Assembly: GCF_001189515.2 (NCBI RefSeq)
Contig: NZ_CP012069.2
Span: 2,728,001 to 2,792,000, forward strand
Length of the DNA stretch: 64,000 nt
Direction: 5' to 3'
Source: Olsenella sp. oral taxon 807
GTDB taxonomy: Bacteria > Actinomycetota > Coriobacteriia > Coriobacteriales > Atopobiaceae
Positions 34,191 to 43,675 of this stretch are shown one piece after another. The position numbers and the translations under genes were made by a program. Each line of letters starts with the position of its first letter. Positions within the stretch are counted from its first letter, which is position 1. The notes under the pieces are model-generated. The model searched no databases and was not told the DNA's origin. It saw nothing but the letters and a program-made list of their open reading frames with translations.

Positions 34191-35714
34191 CTAGTCCGGC
34201 CTGACGAGGCTCAATTCTAGCAGCAGTCTCGTGCTCTGTGTGCAGCGGGCGCGCTCGTCCGCACGAACACCAGCCACCCAGACGATCACACCCCGGGGGC
34301 CCGTCCTGACGATGGGCACGCTCGCTCGGTCTCGTGCGGGAATACGCGCTTCGTTGAGGAGGTCTGAGAGCTTCTTTGACTGTCCGTGCATGCCAAGCGG
34401 GCAGAGGAGATCACCGGCGACAGGACCGTCAACCCAAAGACAGGATCCCGGTGCCCTGCTGACACCACAGGCACCAGCATCGAGCATTACGGAGAGGCCC
34501 TCCCATTCCATGCCATGTGAGCGTGCCATGCCCACAGGGTCGCTGCCCATCGGGACGTCGGCGAGCCGGGCCATGAGCCTGCTGCCATCGAGAAGCGTAT
34601 GGTCGCCCGGAACGTGAAGCCAAAAGGGCTCGCCAGAGCGTTCGACGCTATGGGCGCGCATGAACAGGAGGCCGTACTCCACACGCACGTCGCAGCCCAT
34701 CGGGGTCGATATCGAGCCGTGCGTCGCAGCCACGAGCGAGAGGGTCGCATCGACGTGGCGGGCTTCGAGGCGGGCCTGAGGCGCCAGCTCCAGCATGGCC
34801 ATACGTACGACGCGCCGGGCTATGGCGACCTCACAGGCGCCGAGCTTAGCCGCATCGAGAGCAAGCATACCCTTTGACCTGCGGCGAACGAGATCACGAA
34901 AGGCCCTCGTCGCGACTCGCGTCAGGTAACTGTCCTCCTCCGAGAGGATGTCACAGGTGGTCGAGAGGCTCGAGACCACGCGCGGGCTCCTCTCCTTGAT
35001 GGGGGGCATGACCCTATGTCGAACGAAGGAGCGCAGGTAACGCGTGTCCGCATTGGTCGTATCCTCGCGCCACACGATACCGCGCATGCGCAGGAAGTCG
35101 CACAGGTCCTCATGCGTACGGTCCAGGAGCGGGCGCACGATGCGGTTGCGACGGCGCGGTATGGACGAGAGGCCCGCAACGCCGCTACCACGCATGGCAT
35201 TCATGAGGAAGGTCTCGGCACGGTCGTCTGCGGTGTGGGCCGTGAGTATGCGTGCCGCCGAGCGAGGCGTGCCAAACTCCGCAGAGAGCTGATTGGCCAG
35301 CTCGCGCGCCGCGGCATAGCGGACGTCTCGTCCGACACTCTCGACGTTGGCGTCTGGGAAGGAGGCGTCCCTTGCGCGTGCGGCAACATCGACACGCCTG
35401 ACGGTGCAGGGGATGCCATGGCGCCTTGCGAGCTCCCGGACAAACTCCTCGTCTCCCTCGGAGTCCTCGCCACGCAGCTGATGGTTGACATGCAGCACGT
35501 GCAGGCGCTCTCGCGCCATGTGGGCAAGGCCCCGCCCGTCATCGATATCGAGCTTGGACGTCACCGCTAGCAGCAGCAGCGCGGTCGAGTCTGCACCACC
35601 CGAGACCATGAGCACCACGGGAGCGCGCATCTCTCCGGCAGCTGCAGAAGACGGGCGCCCAAGGCGCTGTTCGCCCGTGGCGTACCTGCGCATGACGCTC
35701 GTCAACCCAATCAC
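34191..35714 (-). CDS. tilS: tRNA(Ile)-lysidine synthase
   Basis: A 507-residue TilS, which adds lysine to C34 of the CAU-anticodon isoleucine tRNA. The PP-loop VSGGADSTALLLL, HVNHQLRGEDSEGDEEFV and AHTADDRAETFLMNAMRGSG are diagnostic, and PLLDRTHEDL with the WREDTTN block follows. The C-terminal substrate-binding region (LCPLGMHGQSKKLSDLLNEA) is complete. GTG start with GAGAGGA; ATG 35693 is an alternative. Confidence 0.93.
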   Translation of the reverse strand: MIGLTSVMRRYATGEQRLGRPSSAAAGEMRAPVVLMVSGGADSTALLLLAVTSKLDIDDGRGLAHMARERLHVLHVNHQLRGEDSEGDEEFVRELARRHGIPCTVRRVDVAARARDASFPDANVESVGRDVRYAAARELANQLSAEFGTPRSAARILTAHTADDRAETFLMNAMRGSGVAGLSSIPRRRNRIVRPLLDRTHEDLCDFLRMRGIVWREDTTNADTRYLRSFVRHRVMPPIKERSPRVVSSLSTTCDILSEEDSYLTRVATRAFRDLVRRRSKGMLALDAAKLGACEVAIARRVVRMAMLELAPQARLEARHVDATLSLVAATHGSISTPMGCDVRVEYGLLFMRAHSVERSGEPFWLHVPGDHTLLDGSRLMARLADVPMGSDPVGMARSHGMEWEGLSVMLDAGACGVSRAPGSCLWVDGPVAGDLLCPLGMHGQSKKLSDLLNEARIPARDRASVPIVRTGPRGVIVWVAGVRADERARCTQSTRLLLELSLVRPD

Positions 35715-35771
35715 CCAGTCCTCTCTTGAATACCTCCCAGAGCATGGACGGCTGTGGCGCGGCCACGCTCC

Positions 35772-36992
35772 CTAGTTCTGAGCATAGACCTTCACGAGCT
35801 CGACCGCCATCGTGGTGGCAAGGTCCATGCCCTCAACTGTCGTGTGCTCGAAGGGGCCGTGGTAGCCATGCCCGCCCGTACCGAGATTGGGACAGGGGAG
35901 CCCCCTGAACGAGAGCTGGCTCCCATCGGTGCCGCCACGAATGGGAGAGACCTCTGCCCTGAGGCCCGCGCGCTCTGCGGCCTGCCGTGCATAGTCTATC
36001 AGATACATGCGACCCTCTATCACAGACTCCATGTTGCGGTACTCCTCCTCGATGGTGAGGGTTACCGTCCCCGCGCCCCAGAGCTCGTTCATGACCTTCT
36101 CGATGTGACGAAGCGTCGCCTTGCGGACCTCAAACGAGCACTCCCTATGGTCGCGCACGATGTAGGAGGACGTGGCCCTTGCCTCGTCCCCGTGGATGGA
36201 AAGCAGGTGGTAGAAGCCCTCGTAGCCCTCGGTGTAGCGCGGTGTCTCGAGGCCAGGAAGCATGTTGTTGGCCTCGAGGGCGAGCAAGACGGCATTGACC
36301 ATAACGTCCTTGGCGGAGCCGGGGTGAACGCTCACGCCCCTGAATTCGAAGGTGGCCTCGCAGGCATTGAAGTTCTGGTACTGGATCTCGCCCTCGGTAT
36401 CTCCGTCTAGGGTATAGGCGACCTCAGCGTCAAAGTGCTCGACATCGAAGTGGGAGGCTCCCGTGCCTGTCTCCTCATCTGGCGTAAAGGCGATGCGGAG
36501 CGGCCCGTGAGCGATCCTCTTGTCGCGAATGATCTCGAGCGTAGTCATGATCTCGGCGATGCCCGCCTTGTCATCGACCCCGAGGATCGTGGTGCCATCG
36601 GAGGTGATGAGCGTACGGCCCCTGAGCGAGGGCAGATGCGGGAAGTCCCTGACCGTAAGGGTGCGCCCGCTCGTGCCCAAGGAGAGGTCCTTGCCGTCGT
36701 AGTTGGGCGTGAGCTGGGGCCTGATGTCGTGGTCGCAGTACTGCGAGACCGTGTCCATGTGCGCAATGAGGCCAAGCCTCCTCTTGTCCTCCAAGCCTGG
36801 GGTCGCGGGCAGCTTGGCGTAGACGAAGCACTCGTCACTCAGCGTCACATCGTCGACGCCCAGCTCCTTGAGCTCTGCCACTAGCAGTCGTGCAAGATCA
36901 AACTGCTGTTTGGTAGTGGGGGTCGCGGCGCTCTTGCCGTCACTGGGGGTACGCATTACAGCGTATTTAAGCAGTCGCTCGTATGCCTTCAT
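35772..36992 (-). CDS. pepT: Peptidase T (tripeptide aminopeptidase)
   Basis: A 406-residue M20B zinc peptidase that removes N-terminal residues from tripeptides. Zinc ligands and catalytic residues are visible: GLIAHMDTVSQ (His and catalytic Asp), LGVDDKAGIAEI (bridging Asp), FTPDEETGTGA (general base Glu), YTLDGDTEGE, and the final His in HGYHGPFEH. Typical length. GTAAGGAGA precedes ATG 36992; an in-frame extension to 37232 has no support. Confidence 0.95.
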   Translation of the reverse strand: MKAYERLLKYAVMRTPSDGKSAATPTTKQQFDLARLLVAELKELGVDDVTLSDECFVYAKLPATPGLEDKRRLGLIAHMDTVSQYCDHDIRPQLTPNYDGKDLSLGTSGRTLTVRDFPHLPSLRGRTLITSDGTTILGVDDKAGIAEIMTTLEIIRDKRIAHGPLRIAFTPDEETGTGASHFDVEHFDAEVAYTLDGDTEGEIQYQNFNACEATFEFRGVSVHPGSAKDVMVNAVLLALEANNMLPGLETPRYTEGYEGFYHLLSIHGDEARATSSYIVRDHRECSFEVRKATLRHIEKVMNELWGAGTVTLTIEEEYRNMESVIEGRMYLIDYARQAAERAGLRAEVSPIRGGTDGSQLSFRGLPCPNLGTGGHGYHGPFEHTTVEGMDLATTMAVELVKVYAQN

Positions 36993-37201
36993 GGTCGGTC
37001 TCCTTACGTGCGTACGTGGGTCGTGGCTGTGGCGCTCGGGTGCGGGCAGCACTGCGCGCCGGCGGGCACTGGTGAGTGCGCAGGCCACATGGTAGCGCAG
37101 GCGACGGGCGGAGGTGGGCGGGGGGCACGGGACGGCGGTACGTAACGGGAGTGCGCGCGGAAGGACGCGGGGCCTGCCGCCGGGCTTGCAAAGCTCGACT
37201 A

Positions 37202-37230
37202 TGCCACTCGGTGACGTCGAGTACGCGGTC
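37202..37230. repeat. CACTCGGTGACG hairpin repeat
   Basis: GCCACTCGGTGACGTCGAGT followed by ACGCGGTC. It is the same unit found in two fuller copies at 41241-41285 and 41340-41400. The 190 bases before it hold no gene, but GCCGGGCTTGC just upstream is shared with 41221-41235. Confidence 0.65.
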
Positions 37231-37695
37231 ATATGCAGAATGCGCTTTTCCGTGAGGTGTGCTCTGCGGGCGCGGGCCAGAGTGCGCTTTTCCGTGAGGT
37301 AGCGGTTGCCAGAGTGCGCTTTTCCGTGAGGTGGTCTACCAGAATGCGCTTTTTCGTGAGGCGACGCCGCGTTTGCCCAGGTGAGGAAAAGCGCATTCTA
37401 CGGAAAAGCGCATTCTGGGGTTTGACGTCACGGAAAGACGCATTCTGCGAGCTCCGGAACCGCCAGAATGCGTCTTTTGGTGAGGTGCGCCCCGGGGGCG
37501 CGGCCAAAGTGCGCCTTTCCGTGAGGCCCGACGTGCAGGGTGCGCTTTTCCGTGAGGTGTGCTCTGCGGGCGCGGGCCAGACTGCGCTTTTCCGTGAGGC
37601 CCAACGTGCAGAATGCGCTTTTCCGTGAGCCGGCGCCACGTTTGCCCAGGTGAGGAAAGGCGCACTCTACGGAAAGGCGCATTCTGACATCATAC
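37231..37695. repeat. TGCGCTTTTCCGTGAGG repeat array
   Basis: About eleven copies of AGAATGCGCTTTTCCGTGAG (with AGAGTGCGC and one-base variants), in both orientations, meeting head-to-head around 37380-37400 and 37650-37680. Spacers of 8-30 bases vary. A second array of the same unit lies inside the miniature element at 51066-51410. No coding potential. Confidence 0.85.
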
Positions 37696-37923
37696 TCTCG
37701 CGAAAAAGTGCATTCCGTAACTACGGAGTCACGGAATCGAGGATGCCGAGCTCGTCGTCACCGCCGGGACAACCAGCGGATATAGAGCACTGGCTGAACT
37801 GCCCTTCTCGCTTGTAAATCACAACGACTCACTCAGCATGGCAGGCAGGCATGCATGCGGAACTCTTCCGCGCCTCACGCGACACCGCAGACTCTGTGGG
37901 AATGCGCCTCGTAGTTGCGGCGG

Positions 37924-38445
37924 TTACTTCACATACTGGCCTATGGCGCACTTCTCGCCGTTATGTCTATCCGGACGGGTCGCGATGACATCGATCTCCG
38001 AGACGCCCACCCAGTCCGGGTGGTCAACGCCCACGTCACAGTAGCAAATAACGACCTTGTACCTCCTGCCGGCATCGATGACGATGCCGGTGACGTGGGG
38101 GTCCACGGAGCGCTCCAGGACCCTGCCGCCCTCGGCGTACAGCCCGCCCCCCGACACGGTGCTCCAGCCGCCCTCGCGCCAGCCGGCGGAGAGGTCGACC
38201 CTGCCCTCGAAGAACCCCATGCCGCGCGCTATCTCGGCCCTGAGCTCCGGCCGGGCGCGGGAGGCCTCGCAGAACAGGGCCTCCAGGCCGTCGGCGTCGT
38301 CCTCGTTGAGGCAGGCGAGGACCCTCCTGGAGAGGTCGTGCTCTATCTCCCTGTCGGTGCGGTGGCCGAGGCAGCCCGGGAGGGTGGCGGTCGCCAGGGC
38401 GACGCCTGCGGCGAGGAGCCGCCTCCTGGTTACGGGGCCTGCCAT
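37924..38445 (-). CDS. DUF5104-like lipoprotein, copy 2
   Basis: A 173-residue predicted lipoprotein with twin-arginine-like start (TRRRLLAAGVALA) and lipobox LPGCLG (Cys about 25). The mature part (DLSRRVLACLNEDD, DGLEALFCEASRA, ARGMGFFEGRVDLSAGW) follows the DUF5104 pattern. It is about 85% identical to the gene just upstream (38494-39015). The two differ mostly in the last 25 residues (DRHNGEKCAIGQYVK versus GEEGEKRVMGKILR). Function unknown. Confidence 0.78.
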   Translation of the reverse strand: MAGPVTRRRLLAAGVALATATLPGCLGHRTDREIEHDLSRRVLACLNEDDADGLEALFCEASRARPELRAEIARGMGFFEGRVDLSAGWREGGWSTVSGGGLYAEGGRVLERSVDPHVTGIVIDAGRRYKVVICYCDVGVDHPDWVGVSEIDVIATRPDRHNGEKCAIGQYVK

Positions 38446-38493
38446 GCTACCCCCCCCGCCGGGCGGCGGACGGCAGGGGACGATGTCCGAGAA

Positions 38494-39015
38494 TCATCTC
38501 AGAATCTTCCCCATGACGCGTTTCTCCCCTTCCTCGCCATCCGGACGGGTCGCAATGACATCGATCTCCGAGACGCCCACCCAGTCCGGGTGGTCAACGC
38601 TCACGTCACAGTAGTAGATTCTCACCCCGTACCTTTTCCCCGCGTCGGTGACGATGCCGGTGACGTGGGGGTCCACGGAGCGCCCCAGGACCCTGCCGCC
38701 CTCCACGTCCAGCCCGCCCCCCGACACGGTGCTCCAGCCGCCCTCGCGCCAGCCGGCGGAGAGGTCGACCCTGCCCTCGAAGAACCCCATGCCGCGCGCT
38801 ATCTCGGCCCTGAGCTCCGGCCGGGCACGGGAGGCCTCGCAGAACAGGGCCTCCAGGCCGTCGACGTCGTCCTCGTTGAGGCAGGCGAGGACCCTCCTGG
38901 AGAGGTCGTACTCTATCTCACTGTCGGTGCGGTGGCCGAGGCAGCCCGGGAGGGTGGCGGTCGCCAGGGCGACGCCTGCAGCGAGGAGCCGCCTCCTGGT
39001 TATGGGGCCTGCCAT
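38494..39015 (-). CDS. DUF5104-like lipoprotein, copy 1
   Basis: Also 173 residues, same signal peptide and lipobox, tandem duplicate of the next gene with only 48 bases between them. The start at 39015 is set by the lipoprotein signal; an extension to 39060 lacks a ribosome site, while GGGGGAGG lies just before 39015. Both copies are intact, so the duplication is either recent or useful. Confidence 0.78.
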   Translation of the reverse strand: MAGPITRRRLLAAGVALATATLPGCLGHRTDSEIEYDLSRRVLACLNEDDVDGLEALFCEASRARPELRAEIARGMGFFEGRVDLSAGWREGGWSTVSGGGLDVEGGRVLGRSVDPHVTGIVTDAGKRYGVRIYYCDVSVDHPDWVGVSEIDVIATRPDGEEGEKRVMGKILR

Positions 39016-39464
39016 GCTACCTCCCCCTCCATACGAGCCAAGCCTTCTTTGCGCTGTCATCGAAGATCATCAGTTTGCCCCCATACTTCCCGTGAGCGAT
39101 ACCGTTGCAAGCAGACGCCCCAGACGAGTGGCCCCTACGTCCGTGCCAACCTCTTTCTATATGACAGTGTAGAAGATATGTGGGTGAGCTATGTTAGAAA
39201 GGTGCAGAAGTACGGCGATCCACCTTGCTGGCAAGTTAGGCTCACGCGGTTTTCCTGTAGATGAGCATCCGATGCACGAGGGGTGTGCCGCATGCTAGCG
39301 CCACTTGATGACTGAGCGACAATACTGCGACAGAGAGACGTCACATAAGCAGCTGGCGCGGGTGACACGCACCCATCGCGCATCACCCCACACGCATATC
39401 ACTCGACAGCACTGGCACGCACCGTCCAGCATGCCCGCCACGTGCCGTCGCGCCAGACACGAAA
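39016..39464. other. Non-coding stretch between lipoprotein and hsp20
   Basis: About 450 bases. I see no supported gene and no member of the repeat families. The promoter of the lipoprotein pair should lie in its first 100 bases. Confidence 0.4.
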
Positions 39465-39493
39465 GCGCCCGGCAGCACGTGGCTGTCGGGCGC
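39465..39493 (-). terminator. Terminator of hsp20
   Basis: GCGCCCGACAGCC pairs with GGCAGC-type arm ending CGGGCGC on the minus strand, followed by TTTC. It lies about 85 bases after the hsp20 stop. Confidence 0.55.
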
Positions 39494-39578
39494 TCGTAAG
39501 GAAAGCTCTTTGGAACCAACTGCGATGCCTGCTGCGGAGCCGACCGTCGGTCTCTCAAGCAAGCCCCAGCACCTGGCG

Positions 39579-40004
39579 CTAGTCGATGGAGACCTTCGTG
39601 ACGCTGGCCTTCTCCTCCTGCTTGGGAACATTGACGGTGAGCACACCACCATCAAGCTTGGCGGTAAGCCCGGACGTCGTGGCATCCTTGAGGTAAACCC
39701 CACGGCTCGCCTGCCACTCCGTGGTCTCCTTGTGCAGGTAGTTCTTGCCCTTGTCCTCCTCGCTCTCCTTCTTGTCTACCGAGATGGACAGGCGACCCTC
39801 GTTGAGCTCCACGTCGATCTCGTCACGGTTGACACCGGCCAGCTCTGCGGTCACGACGTACTTGTCACCCGCGTCCTCCACGTTCATCTTGAAGCTGCCC
39901 TCGTTGCTCAGCACCGAGAGCGGTGCGGAGAAGAACGAGTCAAACGGATCGAATGCCCTACGCAGTGCCCTCTCGTACCTGTCGTACGGAACCATGTTTG
40001 CCAT
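39579..40004 (-). CDS. Hsp20/alpha-crystallin small heat-shock protein
   Basis: A 141-residue ATP-independent holdase. The alpha-crystallin domain runs from about 40 to 130 (FKMNVEDAGDKYVVTAELAG, VELNEGRLSISV, the A-x-x-x-G-x-L motif as KLDGGVLTVNVPK). The N-terminal RALRRAFDPFDSFF is the usual oligomerisation arm. ATG 40004 has AAGGGAG nine bases upstream; a GTG three codons earlier is possible. No CIRCE or HspR (HAIR) element is visible upstream. Confidence 0.92.
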   Translation of the reverse strand: MANMVPYDRYERALRRAFDPFDSFFSAPLSVLSNEGSFKMNVEDAGDKYVVTAELAGVNRDEIDVELNEGRLSISVDKKESEEDKGKNYLHKETTEWQASRGVYLKDATTSGLTAKLDGGVLTVNVPKQEEKASVTKVSID

Positions 40005-40304
40005 ACGGATCACTCCCTTGTGGTATGTGGCGCCTCGTGCGTGCGCCTTTGTGTACGCTCATATATATTCCCCGTAGGCACAGTCCTATACCTATAAGAC
40101 AAAGATTTTCTTATTGATGCGTGCTTAGCTAAGTTAAGTCTGACTATAGCAGATATAGGATAGATCGAACTTGATAGACCAATGGTGCAAAAGTGCCCAT
40201 GCGTCCGCACGCACCTGACTACGCTGGTCTATGATAAGCTGCGTGAGCAGAGACTAGCTCGGGTGCCATGCGCGGCGGCATGGCATGTGCCCCGGAGGTG
40301 CGGT

Positions 40305-41066
40305 ATGGGCGTGAATAACTACGACGATAGGAACGAGGGTGCAGCCCGAGCGTCGCAACCTGCCCCTGCCCCCCCGCCGTCAAAGGACCATGCCCCCCTG
40401 CAAGCCGAGTCCGAGCGGGTGCGACCAGCGCGCCCGACGCCGCCCGCACAGAGCGCAATCGCCAAGGCGGACGCACGCGCATCCGAGGCTCTCGCATCTG
40501 AGGCTCTGGAAGATCCTGACGTACAGCTCAGATCTGAAGCAATGAGCGGGGAGGGCGTCGCGGCAAGTCACAGCGCGCCTTTGCCTCGCTCCGGCGGGGA
40601 GCGCCCCGTGTCGGAAACCCACAGCACGGCAACAGGCCACGTCACGGTCTCACCCCGCGCTGCTGCGGGACACACCCTCCACATCGAAGGCACTCCCTCT
40701 CGTGTACAGCCTGGCTTCATCCGTCGGCGCGCCCCGCACCATACCCAAGATGCCATCGATGACATAGCGCAGGACGGTAACTCGATCGGCGAGTACACGC
40801 ACGACTCAAACGTCTCGATTCGGGGAAATGTACGCGGTGGGGCGTTCTCGGGAATGCCTTACCGTAGGGCACGCAGTGGCATAGATCAGGTCAAGAGCGG
40901 AAAGTATGGGCGCTATCTTGAAATCCCCAAGGGTCGTCGATCCATTTTCGTATCCCAAGAGCAGCAGAAGCGCCGTCGGTCGGCCCTCTCGCTCGTCGCG
41001 ATCATAGTCTTTTTGGTCATCGCTTTCCTCATCGTCTGGAGGCTCATCGCGTCAGTCGCCCAATAA
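40305..41066 (+). CDS. C-terminally anchored low-complexity protein
   Basis: A 253-residue protein of no recognised family. The first 110 residues are Ala/Pro/Glu-rich and probably disordered. A more ordered stretch follows (IGEYTHDSNVSIRGNVRGG, SGKYGRYLEIPKGRRSIFVS), then a basic cluster QQKRRRS and one membrane helix (ALSLVAIIVFLVIAFLIVW) ending five residues before the C-terminus. This is a tail-anchored topology with the body in the cytoplasm. Start 40305 follows GGAGG; a longer frame from 40182 has no site. Confidence 0.7.
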   Translation: MGVNNYDDRNEGAARASQPAPAPPPSKDHAPLQAESERVRPARPTPPAQSAIAKADARASEALASEALEDPDVQLRSEAMSGEGVAASHSAPLPRSGGERPVSETHSTATGHVTVSPRAAAGHTLHIEGTPSRVQPGFIRRRAPHHTQDAIDDIAQDGNSIGEYTHDSNVSIRGNVRGGAFSGMPYRRARSGIDQVKSGKYGRYLEIPKGRRSIFVSQEQQKRRRSALSLVAIIVFLVIAFLIVWRLIASVAQ

Positions 41067-41240
41067 CCGGTCAAGGGCCTCTGAAGTCCGTGTCCCGCAG
41101 CTTGTGGAGCACGCAGAGATGGAGTCCACCTGGACAAAACGCTTGTACGTTAGCACCCCACAAACCTCAGCCCATCGCGCGCCCCTCCCAAGGCGCCTCG
41201 GAAAGGGGCGCGCGGTACGGGTGCCGGGCTTGCGGGGCTC

Positions 41241-41400
41241 GGCCGTACCACTCGGTGACGCCGAGTGCGCGGTCTTAGCGCCACTCGGTGGCGTCGAGTA
41301 GCACCACTTTTCCTGACAACTGCGCATATGTTGACTCCCATGCCACTCGGTGACGCCGAGTGTACGGTCTTAGCGCCACTCGCCACCACCGAGTGGCGCA
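41241..41400. repeat. CACTCGGTGACGCCGAGTG repeats
   Basis: Four hairpins of the type CACTCGG-TGACG-CCGAGTG or variants, linked by CGGTCTTAGCGC. Two units form a near-exact direct repeat (41241-41297, 41340-41398). They lie in a 680-base gene-free region (41067-41747) whose remainder shows nothing I can name apart from the response-regulator leader. Confidence 0.75.
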
Positions 41401-41747
41401 GCTAGGCCATGTACAGCGCGGTTCAAGAGTCATCAAAGAGGTGGGCGACGCCGGACGGTAGCAGGACAGTAGCACGATGGCCAAGGACATTTGACCTGCT
41501 CGTAGAGGGTAATCAGCAATACTCCATTGGCCGAATAGTGCGCGCAGTGATGCAGGGAGCTGAACTTCTTGGATAAAATTGAGGTATAGGGACAAATGCA
41601 GTTGCACCGTAGCCTGCCTCAGTAACGTGTCACGGATTGCGACACCGGTCAGAGCATGACCGGTGATTACCGTACGTTGCAAGACACTGCGGACAAGGCA
41701 GGAAGCGGGACAGATGCGCTCGGGAAGCGGGGGGTGTCATCGTAACG

Positions 41748-42365
41748 ATGAGGGTCATGGTAGTCGAGGACCAAGCCATGTTGCGCGAGTCCCTTGCCAT
41801 GGCTATCGATGCGCAGGAGGACATGCAGGTTGCGGGAATGCTTGCTGATGCCGCCGAGGCCCCTGATCTCGTGGAACGCATTCATCCCGATCTTGTTCTC
41901 ATGGACGTATGTACCGAGAATGACTCCAGCGGCATAGTTGCTGCCAAGCAGATAAAGGATCAGCACCCGGAGGTTTATGTCGTCATCATGACAGGCATGC
42001 CTGATATTACCTTCGTGCAGCAGACACGCGCCGCAGGTGCCGACAGCTTCGTGTACAAGAACGTCTCCACGACCGAGCTCCTCTCTGTGATTCGTTCCAC
42101 GATGGAGGGGTATTCCACCTTTCCCGCACGCCCTCGCTTGGCCACAACAGCGCTCAATCTTACCGACAGCGAAGTCGAGGTGCTGCGTCTGGTCTGCGAG
42201 GCAAAGTCGCGCAGGGAAATTGCCTCAGAGCTCTTCCTCTCGGAAGGTACCGTCAAGCGTCGTATCTCAGAGATCTTAGCGAAGACCGGCTATGACAGCA
42301 TCATGAAACTCGCTGTGAATGCGGTGGCCAAGGGCTACATCGTGCCTCGCCTAAGGGGAGTGTGA
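41748..42365 (+). CDS. NarL/FixJ-family response regulator
   Basis: A 205-residue two-domain response regulator. The receiver domain has acidic residues E7 and D8, phosphoacceptor D53 (DLVLMDV), the switch Thr in VVIMTGMPD and the conserved Lys in FVYKNV. The C-terminal LuxR helix-turn-helix is LTDSEVEVLRLVCEAKSRRE, IASELFLSEGTVKRRISEIL. The likely partner kinase is encoded at 45436-46893, 3 kb downstream in the same direction, with a lipoprotein and a second sensor between them. Confidence 0.92.
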   Translation: MRVMVVEDQAMLRESLAMAIDAQEDMQVAGMLADAAEAPDLVERIHPDLVLMDVCTENDSSGIVAAKQIKDQHPEVYVVIMTGMPDITFVQQTRAAGADSFVYKNVSTTELLSVIRSTMEGYSTFPARPRLATTALNLTDSEVEVLRLVCEAKSRREIASELFLSEGTVKRRISEILAKTGYDSIMKLAVNAVAKGYIVPRLRGV

Positions 42366-42667
42366 CGCACTCTCATCCTCGCCCATCATTCATCCTCGCC
42401 CATCATAACGGCGCAGTGGGCCAGATGTCCCAGAGGCCGCCCACAAATGAGCCATGGGGGGCTTCCATAGCTACAGGCAAACGCTGATGATTATCTCAAG
42501 GTGAATGTAAGGTAGATGGCTCTCTTTTAACGCTGCTAGCAAGATGGCCTGCAACAGGAGGGCCTGTCGAAGGAAGACGTGGGCAGATGGGAGGCTTCAC
42601 CTAGAGAACATACGAGATACGGCCGGTCAAGCAGGCTCCCAAAGAGGGAGCCAAGGAGTGGAAGGGA

Positions 42668-43540
42668 ATGGACATCATGAGAAAGGGAAGGGTCATACCC
42701 GCATTTTTCGCTGCGATCGCGGCGGTTGCGGTCTGTCTTTTCGCCTCGGGCTGCCTGGGCACCGGGCCTTCGGAGGCTACGAAGGCGCAGTGGAAGCCCA
42801 AATTCGTGGGTACCTGGGACCTGCAGGAGGCCAAGGGCGACAGTAGCTACTCTGCCGAGGACCTCCAATTGGTTCGCGAGATGGGCTATGACTTCTACCT
42901 GGAGCTCAAGGAAGATGGTACGGCCGCCCTCGTGATAGACGACGATAAGACGTCAGGCACCTGGGAGGTCAAGAGCGAAAACGTGGCGACGTTCAGCGCC
43001 GAGGGCGACACCATGGAGATGAAGCTTGCTGACGGCAAGCTCACCGCCGAAGAAGGTAACAAGAGCCTCACGTTCGTGAAATCCAACACAAACAAGGGGT
43101 CTTCGACAACGGGTACCACGACACCGGCGGCAGGTAACGCAAACGGGTCCTCCACCAGCAGAAGCGGTAGCGAGAACTCCACCACCAAGGTAGACCTTAC
43201 CCCCGTGACCATTGCCGATGATGAGGTGTGCAAGATCGTTGTCACAAGCAAGGGGGAGGACTTTACGGGAGATCCCGGCTACAGTCTTACCATCACCAAC
43301 AAGAGCGACAAATCCATCTTCGTCACAGACGCCACTGACAGCTTCTCTGTGAACGGGAAAATGGCTACTGCCTACCTAAACGTGAGCATCAAGGGCGGTA
43401 TGTATGCGGACAGCTTCATGTATTTCACGAGAGATGAACTGGGTGGTGGCCTCGACAGCCTTACGGCCGTCGAGGGCGAGATTGAGGTCTATAGTGACGG
43501 TGACTTCGAGGAGCTGGGTCACTATCCGTTCCGCATGTAG
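42668..43540 (+). CDS. Lipoprotein in two-component locus
   Basis: A 290-residue predicted lipoprotein: signal peptide about 1-28, lipobox FASGCLG. Mature residues 40-105 read FVGTWDLQEAKGDSSYSAED, LVIDDDKTSGTWEV and SENVATFSAEGD, a lipocalin-like or DUF-type beta pattern seen in other coriobacterial lipoproteins. A Ser/Thr/Gly linker (about 138-170) joins it to a second domain (VCKIVVTSKGEDFTGDPGYS). GGAAGGGA precedes the ATG. It may be a target of, or ligand-binding partner for, the neighbouring two-component system. Confidence 0.75.
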   Translation: MDIMRKGRVIPAFFAAIAAVAVCLFASGCLGTGPSEATKAQWKPKFVGTWDLQEAKGDSSYSAEDLQLVREMGYDFYLELKEDGTAALVIDDDKTSGTWEVKSENVATFSAEGDTMEMKLADGKLTAEEGNKSLTFVKSNTNKGSSTTGTTTPAAGNANGSSTSRSGSENSTTKVDLTPVTIADDEVCKIVVTSKGEDFTGDPGYSLTITNKSDKSIFVTDATDSFSVNGKMATAYLNVSIKGGMYADSFMYFTRDELGGGLDSLTAVEGEIEVYSDGDFEELGHYPFRM

Positions 43541-43675
43541 CGTGTCTTGTGGTCGACGTGGGGCGTGAGGCCCACCCACCCTGTCTGCCTGGACCTCTCG
43601 TCGGTCTGGCACCTATCACGGGACATGGGAACATGAGACCATAGGCCGCAAGGCAAAAAGAAGCCAGGAGGCACT

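Noticed and set aside
37231-37695. Possible CRISPR array
   Set aside because: Repeat units occur in both orientations with irregular 8-30 base spacers and no cas genes nearby.
37915-39264. A 449-codon plus-strand open frame
   Set aside because: It is antisense to the two lipoprotein genes, which have signal peptides, lipoboxes and ribosome-binding sites; the frame is open because of high GC.
39579-40140. CIRCE or HAIR element before hsp20
   Set aside because: No TTAGCACTC or CTTGAGT dyad was found upstream.
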